Assembly (NCBI GenBank): GCA_023397905.1
Contig: JAEWSZ010000171.1
Span: 1 to 64,000 of the forward strand
Direction: 5' to 3'
Length of the DNA: 64,000 nt
From: Bacillota bacterium
GTDB taxonomy: Bacteria > Bacillota > Clostridia > Acetivibrionales > DSM-1351
This document shows positions 42,712 to 50,556 of the stretch, one piece after another. The position numbers and the translations under genes are program-made. The notes under the pieces were generated by a model. The model saw nothing but the letters and a program-made list of their open reading frames with translations. It was not told the DNA's origin and ran no database searches. Position 1 is the first letter of the stretch. Each line of letters opens with the position of its first letter.

Positions 42712-44085
42712 TTACCGTTGCAACAGGACTATGGATTCCACGTGCCCCGTCCACGGGAACATGTCAACCGGCTGGACTTCTTTTGCCTCAAATCCGTGTG
42801 TGCTCAGATACTTCAGGTCCCGCGCCAGCGTGGACGGGTTACAGCTGACGTACACTATACGCTCAGGGCTCATTTCCACAAGTGTGTTGAGCAGGGCCTC
42901 ATCACAGCCTTTTCTGGGTGGGTCTACCACTACCACATCTGCTTTCACGCCCTGCGCGTATAGATCGGGTATTACAACCTCTGCCTCTCCCACGATGAAC
43001 TCGGCGTTGGACACATTGTTCAGAACAGCGTTTCTCCTGGCATCCTCTATGGCGTCGGGCACCACCTCAACGCCTATAACACGTTTGGCCTTTTCGGACA
43101 AAAACAGAGATATTGTCCCTATCCCGCAGTACAGGTCAAAAACAGTCTCATTTCCGGTAAGTGCGGCATATTCCAGAGCCTTGCCGTACAATATCTCTGT
43201 TTGGACAGGATTGATCTGAAAAAATGAAAGAGGCGATATATCAAATCTATACTTTCCAATATAATCTGATATATATTCCCGCCCGAATATGCATATATTT
43301 CTGTCCCCCAGAATTATATTGGTATTGCGGGTATTTATGTTCAGAATTATACTCTTTATATTTTTATATTCTCCGCACAGGGCTTTAACCAGTTCATCAG
43401 ACTTTGGAAACTTACGGCCGTTTATTACCAGCACTACCATGAGCTCATCCGTTTTAAAGCCTTTTCGGATCATAACATGCCGCAGGAGTCCCTCTCCGGT
43501 TTTTTCATCATAAATGCTTATGCCATTCTCCAGACAGAAATTCCGTATCAAAGCCCTTATCGCATTGCTTTCGTCGGGCTGTATGGCACATTCACTGCTG
43601 TCAATTATATTGTGCGACCTGTTTTCATAAAAACCTATTTTCACTTCATTACCGGCTCCGCCCACCGGATATTGAACCTTGTTCCTGTATTTAAAAGGCT
43701 TTTCCATACCGATTGTGTCATGAACCGGAATATTATCCAGGCCTCCAATCCTTCTGAGGCTTTGCACCACCGTATCTCTCTTGAACTCCAATTGAGCCTC
43801 ATAGGACATATGCTGGACCGCACATCCGCCGCACCTGTCATATACCGGGCAGAATGGCGTCGCCCTGCTTTCCGAGGCCTTTTCAACATTCACTAAAGTT
43901 CCTGCCGCATAGCTCTTTGCCTGCTTTGATATTTTAACTGTGACAGTTTCTCCGGGAAGCGCCGCATCCACAAAAACCGCAAGCCCATCCAGTTTGCCTA
44001 CCCCTTGGCCCTCGTGAGTCAGGCCTGTTATTTCCATTCTATACAATTTATTTTTTGAAAACAGCTTTTGCTGTACCTGCTTCAT
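42712..44085 (-). CDS. rlmD: 23S rRNA (uracil-5-)-methyltransferase, RlmD/RlmCD type
   Basis: The 457-residue protein has an N-terminal TRAM domain (EITGLTHEGQGVGKLDGLAV near residue 18), an Fe-S motif CPVYDRCGGCAVQHM near residue 79, and a methyltransferase domain with VFDLYCGIGTISLFL near 317, DPPRKGCDEALL near 387 and the catalytic cysteine in YVSCNPSTLARDLKYL near 413. It ends PVDMFPWTGHVESIVLLQR. It methylates uracil in 23S rRNA with SAM. GGTGG lies 7 bases from the ATG. G+C content is higher than in the neighbouring recombinase gene, so the core genome resumes here. Confidence 0.93.
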   Translation of the reverse strand: MKQVQQKLFSKNKLYRMEITGLTHEGQGVGKLDGLAVFVDAALPGETVTVKISKQAKSYAAGTLVNVEKASESRATPFCPVYDRCGGCAVQHMSYEAQLEFKRDTVVQSLRRIGGLDNIPVHDTIGMEKPFKYRNKVQYPVGGAGNEVKIGFYENRSHNIIDSSECAIQPDESNAIRALIRNFCLENGISIYDEKTGEGLLRHVMIRKGFKTDELMVVLVINGRKFPKSDELVKALCGEYKNIKSIILNINTRNTNIILGDRNICIFGREYISDYIGKYRFDISPLSFFQINPVQTEILYGKALEYAALTGNETVFDLYCGIGTISLFLSEKAKRVIGVEVVPDAIEDARRNAVLNNVSNAEFIVGEAEVVIPDLYAQGVKADVVVVDPPRKGCDEALLNTLVEMSPERIVYVSCNPSTLARDLKYLSTHGFEAKEVQPVDMFPWTGHVESIVLLQR

Positions 44086-44159
44086 TGTGAAACCACCATT
44101 TCCCGATCTATTTATTCTCTACATATTGCCGGACCATTCCGCCCATTCCGGTTTTCTCC

Positions 44160-44450
44160 CTGCAGCTTATCAACTCCGGATCTCATATTCCACCGTCAGG
44201 ATTTTATGCTTTTCATTCTGATCACTGGATTCTCGATTCTGACTCCTGCACCAGTTTTCTTCTGAATCCCGAATCCCCACTCCTGCATTCCGCTTTAGAG
44301 TTTTATTCTGTACTCCTAGTACTTCCATCCTCCCGTTGCTCCTGCCTTTACGGTTCTCTCCTGATTTCTGCTTTACGGTTTTATTCTGATTTCTGATTTC
44401 TGATTTCTGAATCCTGTCTCCTCGTGCCTGAATTGACTCCTCCAATAATA
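44160..44450. repeat. Intergenic array of short ATTCTG-ACTCCTG-type repeats
   Basis: The sequence is built of variants of CTGATTTCTG, TTCTGTACTCCT and GATTCTCGATTCTGACTCCT. The same words occur at 53127-53166, 55075-55112 and 62797-62930. On the minus strand they read as CAGGAGTCAGAATC variants. A 95-codon open frame on the minus strand here is an artefact of the repeats and is not listed as a gene. Confidence 0.7.
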
Positions 44451-44504
44451 ATATCACAGCCCCGCCCTGCGCCGCAATCAGTATGCCTCATGTCCCGGCC
44501 CACA

Positions 44505-44553
44505 TAAAAAGGCATAGCCGGGAAGCCCCCAATCAGGTCTCACGCTATGCCTT
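44505..44553 (-). terminator. Terminator of the ferritin-like gene
   Basis: AAGGCATAGC (44509-44518) and GCTATGCCTT (44543-44552) form a 10-bp stem; on the minus strand TTTTTA follows. The loop contains CAATCAGGTCTCA, which also occurs in the hairpin at 54961-55011. Confidence 0.8.
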
Positions 44554-44624
44554 TAATGCCGTACATATATTTTTCAAGGTTGTCATGTGCGTTTGCTTCA
44601 TGCCATAAGCACGCTGGCGGCTCA

Positions 44625-44831
44625 CTAATTTTTTCTGTAGTCCAGAAGCATATCACGGAGTCTGCTGGCATGAAAGCCTTCGTCCTCCGCGAACTCCTCA
44701 AAGATCTGCTTGACATTCTCATCCTCTACTCTTTTAGAATACATTTCATAGTCCCTGGCCAATTCCATGGAATTCTCCCAGGCTCTTAAAAGCCTGTCAT
44801 ACGCTGTTATCCTTATTTCATTCTCCGACAT
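44625..44831 (-). CDS. Small ferritin-like protein
   Basis: The start at 44831 is 6 bases after GGAG. The 68-residue protein is two helices: IRITAYDRLLRAWENSMELA and FEEFAEDEGFHASRLRDMLL. The E-x2-H pattern (EDEGFHASRL) is that of ferritin/rubrerythrin-type di-iron helices, but only half of the four-helix bundle is present, so it would act as a dimer if metal is bound. The 440-bp gap to the next gene (44832-45284) is A+T-rich with no gene that I can support. Confidence 0.7.
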   Translation of the reverse strand: MSENEIRITAYDRLLRAWENSMELARDYEMYSKRVEDENVKQIFEEFAEDEGFHASRLRDMLLDYRKN

Positions 44832-45284
44832 GAATATCTCCATTTCCGGCGTAGATACAAATTTATAATTACGCCATTTTTTAATTAATTTTTCTTTTCA
44901 AAATATTTTTCAGGATGTTTCCGGCCCAAACCAGCTTTCCGGCTTTTTGTCGGCCTGCGGTTGAGGCCTGACATTTCCGGCCAATATTAATACTGATGTT
45001 GATGTACTAATAACGTATTACTACTAGTTGTACAAATGTTGATGATACTCTGACTTTATTATTTGCAATTTTAAAAAACTAATTCCTTCTATTGAGATCG
45101 TTTTTTTCACCAGAACCTCACCGATCCGGACAATCTCAGGAAAATCCGGCTTATGGAAGAGTAACATTCCATAAATTAACTGCATACCATTTTAATAAAA
45201 TGAAAAAATATAATATAGTTATAACATTTATGCGGCTGGACCCATAAGTGCTTAATATTTTGCAAGATGAAAGGATAACTTATT

Positions 45285-45644
45285 ATGGAAAAGGTAGATA
45301 GAAGTGAACGATCTGGCTTGGGGCATTTTTTAATACGCTTAGTAGTTGGAGCAGTTATATTGGCAATAACAGCATTTTTAACGCCAGGATTTGCAATTTC
45401 ATCATGGTTTTCGCTTTTATTAGCTGCGGTTGTCCTGGCTGTTCTGGACTGGTTGGTAAATAAAATAACCGGTATCAATGCTGCTCCGTTTGGCAGGGGA
45501 ATATCCGGATTCATATTGGCGGCAATTATTATCTATGCTGTAAAGTTCATTGTACCGGGCTATAGCATAACGATGCTCGGGGCATTGATAGCCGCCATAA
45601 TATATGGTGTGGTAGATGCGATTATCCCCGGACGCGCAATGTAA
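45285..45644 (+). CDS. YvlD / phage-holin-4-like membrane protein
   Basis: The 119-residue protein has four hydrophobic segments (LIRLVVGAVILAITAFLTPG near 17, SWFSLLLAAVVLAVLDWLV near 40, GISGFILAAIIIYAVKFIVP near 73, TMLGALIAAIIYGVVDAII near 96). It matches the PF04020 family to which Bacillus YvlD belongs and which is called holin family 4 in databases. It probably sits in the cytoplasmic membrane and responds to envelope stress; it is not a real phage holin. AAAGGA lies upstream of the ATG. A weak hairpin follows. Confidence 0.85.
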   Translation: MEKVDRSERSGLGHFLIRLVVGAVILAITAFLTPGFAISSWFSLLLAAVVLAVLDWLVNKITGINAAPFGRGISGFILAAIIIYAVKFIVPGYSITMLGALIAAIIYGVVDAIIPGRAM

Positions 45645-45732
45645 TTCTATTTGAAATGCAATCCCATATGTATTTATGCTACGGGGCATTTTTCCGCATA
45701 TAAATGTCCATTTTGAAAACCCGTTAACTAAG

Positions 45733-45754
45733 GCCGGCTTGGCTCATAGCCGGC
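45733..45754 (+). terminator. Weak terminator-like hairpin after the YvlD-like gene
   Basis: GCCGGCT (45733-45739) pairs with AGCCGGC (45748-45754), with only TTTAG after it. It lies 88 bp after the stop codon. Confidence 0.5.
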
Positions 45755-45790
45755 TTTAGTCATGGCAAAATCGAAAGCGAAAATCCCTGC

Positions 45791-45816
45791 AAAAAAAATG
45801 TCCCTGCGAGAGGGAC
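45791..45816 (-). terminator. Terminator of the chemotaxis receptor gene
   Basis: On the minus strand GTCCCT and AGGGAC close a tight hairpin (45800-45816) followed by a run of T corresponding to the eight A at 45791-45798. It lies about 100 bp after the stop codon at 45920. Confidence 0.8.
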
Positions 45817-45919
45817 AAATCAGTTATTATTTGAATCAGTATGCCGTTATTATTAGTATTCCACAAAATGCTTTTTATATACCTTTATTTTCCAATTATT
45901 TTCCGGATATACAGCAAGA

Positions 45920-48235
45920 TTAAATCTTAACTCCGTCGGATATGTTCTTCAATTCATCCGAAGCCTCGTGAAGTATGGTCAAAATCTGGTCAAGATCTTT
46001 CAGATTGTTGTTTTGCAGCTCAATAATTTCACTTATGCCCTCGCCGTCCGCGGCCGTTTCAGTTGCAGCCCGGGATATGCTGTCCACCGCCTCGATAAAT
46101 TGCATGGTGGACGCATAATGTCCGCTGGCCATATTGGCGGACTCCTTAATGGCTTCTGCCACAAGGTTTACAGATTCTATGATTTCGGTAATACCCTCTT
46201 TTACCTCATTGATCCTGGAGGCCCCGTCTTCAACGCCCTCAACGCCCACGTTCATCTTGTCCACGGCAAAGCTGATGCTGGACTGGATCTCCTTTATCTG
46301 GTTTTTAATCTCACCTGCCGACTGGTTGCTGGCATTGGAGAGCTTTCTTATCTCATCTGCCACCACCGCAAAGCCCTTTCCCTGTTCCCCCGCTCTGTTG
46401 GCCTCTATTGCGGCGTTAAGCGCCAGCAGGTTGGTCTGGGAGGCGATCTGGGTAATAGTATTTGTTATCTCGCCTATTTTGTCAGACGAAGCCTCAAGGT
46501 TTGAAATGGAAGAAGCTATGGCCTTAACGGTTTCATTTACCGTATTTATTACCAGCTCCGCCTCTACAACTGTTTTTTCCCTTGATCTTGCCACTTCGAT
46601 AGCCCTTTCGCTGTCATCTGCGGCCTTTCTGGTCTGCATGGACACAGTTTTCACGTCGGACAAAATGCTCTCGGTGTCAAAAGGCTTATTTTCAATAGTA
46701 TTTGAAGTCTTTTTGTAATTTGAAATTTTGCTTACGCTATCCCTGTTCTGCTTTATAAGCAGCATCAGCCTTTGCTTGAGATTGCCTATTTCATTTGTAG
46801 TATCCCTGAACTGTTCAACCATTTTCTGCTGTCCGTCCAGCACCATGTTCACCTGTCTGTTAAGCCCGCCTATATCACCGTCTGCTCCCGTACCGGCCCT
46901 TACGGTCAGGTCACCTTTTTCAACCCGTGCAAGGGTTGCCGAAAGCGCATTGATGGGATTTGCAATTTTCTTTGACAGCACAAAGGCAATAAGCATACCT
47001 ATGACTATGGAAAACAGGGTTATTCCCACGAAAAGCCAGAATATGGCAGTCTTTATTCTTTCAGAAACCTTGATGTCATTTGCCAGATAGGTATTAAATG
47101 AGGATTTCAGTTTATTCAGATTGTCTGTAAATTCCGTGTTCAATTCCGTCATGCTCTTATATCCATTGGCCACAGCGGCTTTTTGCATTATGGCGGATCT
47201 CTTGAAAACCTCGCCTGCGGCGGCATCATATTCGGAATGCCGGCTCTTCAGCTTATCGATCTCTTCTTTGGCATAGCCTCCGGCCTGCAGCTCTGAAAAT
47301 ATCCGGCCGATACCTGCCTTATTGGCGTTGTAGTCTGCGGAAGTATCCTCATATGCCGCTGCCGAATACAGTACATCAGAATTGTTCTGCGCTGTCAGCG
47401 ACACCAGTTCCGCCAGTTTCTGATAAGTATCCAGCTCCTTTACCACCTGCTTCATATTTGATACCCTGTCAAAACTGCCGGGTCCTGAATTCTCAATATT
47501 CATCTGCAGCCCGCCTGAAATGGCCGTTATTTTTTCCTTCAGCTCCTCAGCCTTTGCATTGAATTCGGCTTCAGGCATTGCGGCTTCGGTCCCATAGGCC
47601 TTCAAGCCATTCAAGACCTCAGCCAGACGGTTCTTCACCACCGTAAGATTATTCTCCATCTCCTGTGAATCACCGTAAATAAGGCCCACCTTCCGGTTAA
47701 TTACAGTCGTATCGTATATGGCATTTCCCATCAAACGCTCAAGCTCCCCGGAAACGGAGGCCTTTTGCTCATTCTGGCTTTTCTGGATATCCCCATATAT
47801 TTTTTGGACCTCCCTGGCAAGCCCGTCTATGTTCTTCCTGTCAAAAGCCTTGACATCCGCGGCGATAGTGTTTATGTATGTATCATTATATTTCTTGTTT
47901 ATGCTGATAAGCTCTTCTACGGTTTGCCTGTCCTGCTGGCCTATATTTGACTTTAAAAGCCTGTCGGCTATGCCGGAAATATTTTGTCCCAGCACCTGAA
48001 ACTCATTATTTTTATCGTCGTTCATGGAAATAATGCTGTCGGTAAGCAACTGCTGCCGTTTGGCCGAAAGCCCTGTCAGCTCCTGGATCAGATCCTGATT
48101 GGTTTTGTTGCTCTGAACATTGTTTAAAGAAGCGATTACCTTGTTGTAGCCGAAAAAAGAAATGGCCGAAGAGAGAATTGATACTACGATTACTATACTG
48201 AATGCCCCGATTACGGTGCTTTTAACATTTTTCAT
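45920..48235 (-). CDS. Methyl-accepting chemotaxis protein
   Basis: The start at 48235 is set by GGAGG 5 bases upstream. The 771-residue receptor has a first membrane helix at residues about 9-29 (GAFSIVIVVSILSSAISFFG), a long extracytoplasmic helical domain of about 370 residues, a second membrane helix near residue 400 (FWLFVGITLFSIVIGMLIAF), a HAMP domain, and a signalling domain with the conserved hairpin tip NLLALNAAIEANRAGEQGKG, then FAVVADEIRKL. The sensor domain fits no named type by eye. It would feed CheA/CheW; no other chemotaxis gene is in the window. A 500-bp intergenic region lies upstream. Confidence 0.93.
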   Translation of the reverse strand: MKNVKSTVIGAFSIVIVVSILSSAISFFGYNKVIASLNNVQSNKTNQDLIQELTGLSAKRQQLLTDSIISMNDDKNNEFQVLGQNISGIADRLLKSNIGQQDRQTVEELISINKKYNDTYINTIAADVKAFDRKNIDGLAREVQKIYGDIQKSQNEQKASVSGELERLMGNAIYDTTVINRKVGLIYGDSQEMENNLTVVKNRLAEVLNGLKAYGTEAAMPEAEFNAKAEELKEKITAISGGLQMNIENSGPGSFDRVSNMKQVVKELDTYQKLAELVSLTAQNNSDVLYSAAAYEDTSADYNANKAGIGRIFSELQAGGYAKEEIDKLKSRHSEYDAAAGEVFKRSAIMQKAAVANGYKSMTELNTEFTDNLNKLKSSFNTYLANDIKVSERIKTAIFWLFVGITLFSIVIGMLIAFVLSKKIANPINALSATLARVEKGDLTVRAGTGADGDIGGLNRQVNMVLDGQQKMVEQFRDTTNEIGNLKQRLMLLIKQNRDSVSKISNYKKTSNTIENKPFDTESILSDVKTVSMQTRKAADDSERAIEVARSREKTVVEAELVINTVNETVKAIASSISNLEASSDKIGEITNTITQIASQTNLLALNAAIEANRAGEQGKGFAVVADEIRKLSNASNQSAGEIKNQIKEIQSSISFAVDKMNVGVEGVEDGASRINEVKEGITEIIESVNLVAEAIKESANMASGHYASTMQFIEAVDSISRAATETAADGEGISEIIELQNNNLKDLDQILTILHEASDELKNISDGVKI

Positions 48236-48588
48236 TATATCCTCCATGTCCCTATTTGCGCTGAGTCGTTTGTCATTTTGCCGGTTATATTGCCCGGCCG
48301 GTTGGTTGATTTTAGCAATTATATTGTGATATTCTATATTAGTATTCTATGCCGCTTGAAAAAATCCTCCATGTATGTAATATTTCGGTCATATTTTGCC
48401 GCAGTATTATATCACTTTTCCGCGGCCGGATTTGTAAAATTATAGATAATCGCAACAGATTTTCTTGATTTTTAGAATAATTAGAGGATATTTGCTTTTT
48501 ATGTAGAATATAACATTCTGTAGAGATGACTCCTTCCCCATGGTTTTTTCTTTGTTATCCTCTATTTTACTTACAAATGATAAATGCG

Positions 48589-48716
48589 TATCAGGATTGG
48601 CTCCGGGCGGACTTTCAACAGGGAAAAACGTATATTTCCCGCATAATGCCTGAATTCAGGCAATAATCCTGATATGGACCGGACAGCGCCATTCAAAAGC
48701 ATCCGGACTGAATGGC
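48589..48716 (+). ncRNA. Structured leader candidate upstream of the M23 peptidase gene
   Basis: A perfect 10-bp stem TATCAGGATT (48589-48598)/AATCCTGATA (48665-48674) encloses two hairpins: GGGAAA/TTTCCC (48621-48640) and the 14-bp palindrome GCCTGAATTCAGGC (48648-48661). A further hairpin GCCATTCA/TGAATGGC spans 48688-48716. The structure ends 45 bp before the ATG. I could not match it to a known riboswitch class, although cell-wall peptidase genes are often controlled by c-di-AMP riboswitches. It may also be a set of DNA operators. Confidence 0.45.
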
Positions 48717-48760
48717 TGGCTTTAAAATGCTCTAAAATATGAAATGGTGGTATTTATCAA

Positions 48761-49714
48761 ATGAAAGTAAGAAGTATTATTAAAAAACTAAGTAAGACCT
48801 ATTCGGTAGTTATAATACCGGACAGTAATGCCTGTGTCAGGAAATTATCGGTTAAAGCGCCTTTACTGAAGCTATTGATAGTATTAATATTGTTGGCCTC
48901 AATCACTGCTTCACTGGTATTGATCAATTCTCCGGCGAAAATCGTTAATGAGCTGAACGCGGAAAAAGAAAGCAATGAAAGCCTTCTGCGCCAGATAGAC
49001 AATCTGTCGAAGGTAATAGATCAGCAGAATAAGACCCTTGTCCTGAATAAAAATCAGGTTGAACAGCTGCAAAAAAATGATGAAGACGCACAATCTAAAA
49101 TTCAGGATTTTATAAAAATGTATACCGCTGTTGCCGATGGTTATACCACAAAGACAAACCGTGGTTCCTCCGCACAGAATATCAGCAGGGAGCTTTCCGA
49201 TCTGACCGAACTCAGCAGCTACGTTGAGAAACTGAGCGAGGCATACAATCCGGATGCCAAATTGGCCGCCCAGCTAAAGGAATCAAGCGATAAGCTCGAA
49301 AAGTACATGGACGCCATACCGACTCTGATACCTGCCAAGGGCAAAATCACTTCTCCCTTCGGCATGAGATATCACCCCATTGAAAAAATAAACAAGGTCC
49401 ATCAGGGTGTCGATATCAACGCTTCTTACGGAGATCCCATACTGGCGGCGGCTTCGGGAACAATTGAAATTTCCGGCATTTACGGCGGATATGGCAAATG
49501 TGTGATAATAGATCACGGAAACGGCTGCAGGACCATATACGGCCATTCTTCAAAATTGCTGGTCAAAGAGGGCCAGACGGTCAAGAAGGGCCAGAAGATT
49601 GCTCTGGTGGGAAGCACAGGCCTCAGTACCGGTCCCCATCTGCACTTTGAAATCAGGGTCGGAAATACTCCTGTGGACCCTACCCAATATGTTGATTTCG
49701 GTTCGGCCAAATAG
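48761..49714 (+). CDS. M23-family (LytM) metallopeptidase with membrane anchor and coiled coil
   Basis: The 317-residue protein has an N-terminal membrane helix (LLKLLIVLILLASITASLVL, residues 36-55), a coiled coil of about 65 residues (NELNAEKESNESLLRQIDNL onwards) and a C-terminal LytM domain. The zinc ligands are seen in YHPIEKINKVHQGVDI (residues about 210-225) and HLHFEIRVG near 297. The YGHSS motif with the catalytic histidine is near 264. It cleaves peptidoglycan cross-links or regulates another hydrolase outside the membrane. It is followed after 92 bp by the bactofilin gene, a well known pairing. Confidence 0.93.
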   Translation: MKVRSIIKKLSKTYSVVIIPDSNACVRKLSVKAPLLKLLIVLILLASITASLVLINSPAKIVNELNAEKESNESLLRQIDNLSKVIDQQNKTLVLNKNQVEQLQKNDEDAQSKIQDFIKMYTAVADGYTTKTNRGSSAQNISRELSDLTELSSYVEKLSEAYNPDAKLAAQLKESSDKLEKYMDAIPTLIPAKGKITSPFGMRYHPIEKINKVHQGVDINASYGDPILAAASGTIEISGIYGGYGKCVIIDHGNGCRTIYGHSSKLLVKEGQTVKKGQKIALVGSTGLSTGPHLHFEIRVGNTPVDPTQYVDFGSAK

Positions 49715-49806
49715 AAATTTGATTTTCACATAAAATTTAACATATAAACAAATATAAGTTTAACAAATGTTAATTAAGATACAGCTAAATACAAGGAGGG
49801 TTACAA

Positions 49807-50232
49807 ATGTTTAAAAAGCAGACAGATTTTACAAAGGCCACTTTTGACACTTTGGTAGGTACTAATACAGAAATAACAGGAGATGTGACTTCAAAAGGGA
49901 TAGTGCGGATCGACGGAAAGGTGACCGGCAATGTTTCGGTCCAGGGCGACCTTTTTATAGGTGAAGACGCCTACATCAAAGGCGATATAAACGCCTCAAG
50001 CATACATATCGCAGGGAATGTCGAGGGAAATGTATTTTCCACAGGGCTGCTGAAGCTATTGTCCACGGCAAAGGTAATAGGCGATATACAGGTCAAATCC
50101 TTTATCTGTGAAGAAGGAAGTATTTTTGAAGGCAACTGCAAGATGCTGGAGGCATCTGCTTCAAAATCCATATTGCCCGGCAGGAAGAAAGAATTCAAAA
50201 AAAGCACGGCTATCAGCGAGGAGCAGGAATAG
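49807..50232 (+). CDS. Bactofilin (polymer-forming cytoskeletal protein)
   Basis: The 141-residue protein has the DUF583 beta-helix: LVGTNTEITGDVTSKGIVRI, DGKVTGNVSVQGDLFIGEDA, then YIKGDINASSIHIAGNVEGN, with G-D/N-V repeats every 17-18 residues. The ends are disordered: a short N-terminal tail and a Lys/Ser-rich C-terminal tail. Bactofilins polymerise without nucleotide at the membrane and position peptidoglycan enzymes; the M23 gene upstream is the probable client. AAGGAGGG lies 5-12 bases from the ATG. A terminator follows, so the pair is one unit. Confidence 0.93.
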   Translation: MFKKQTDFTKATFDTLVGTNTEITGDVTSKGIVRIDGKVTGNVSVQGDLFIGEDAYIKGDINASSIHIAGNVEGNVFSTGLLKLLSTAKVIGDIQVKSFICEEGSIFEGNCKMLEASASKSILPGRKKEFKKSTAISEEQE

Positions 50233-50252
50233 TCCGGATTGCCGTATAAATA

Positions 50253-50288
50253 ACCCCGTTACACTTAAAGAGAGTGTGGCGGGTGTTT
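50253..50288 (+). terminator. Terminator of the M23-bactofilin unit
   Basis: ACCCCGTTACACT pairs with AGTGTGGCGGGT (one G-U pair) around TAAAGAG, and TGTTTTGGTTTT follows. It begins 20 bp after the bactofilin stop codon. Confidence 0.75.
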
Positions 50289-50556
50289 TGGTTTTACGTG
50301 ATAAAAAAATTTATCATTTATTCTCCGGCTTTCTCCTGGAGGGTGTAACCTCACTGTAATGTAAATATTATGTACTTGAAAATGATTTGTGATATAATAT
50401 TGTGAGCAGCGTGAAAACGCCTTGCGAAATTCATACGTACATTGATATTTCTTCGCAGCGTGCCGGTCACCGGCGCATAAAGCCCACGGCGGCTTTTCAT
50501 TACTTTGCGTATGTGTTTTGCGCATACAGATGTATGTAAATACATGGGAGGTTATT

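Noticed and set aside
44170..44457. Minus-strand open frame of 95 codons rich in Arg, Asn, Gln and Ser
   Set aside because: It is produced by the CAGGAGTCAGAATC-type repeats, which stay open by chance; no start site or family.
45285..45644. Prophage holin
   Set aside because: The PF04020 family name is misleading: no phage gene is nearby and the protein matches the chromosomal YvlD type.
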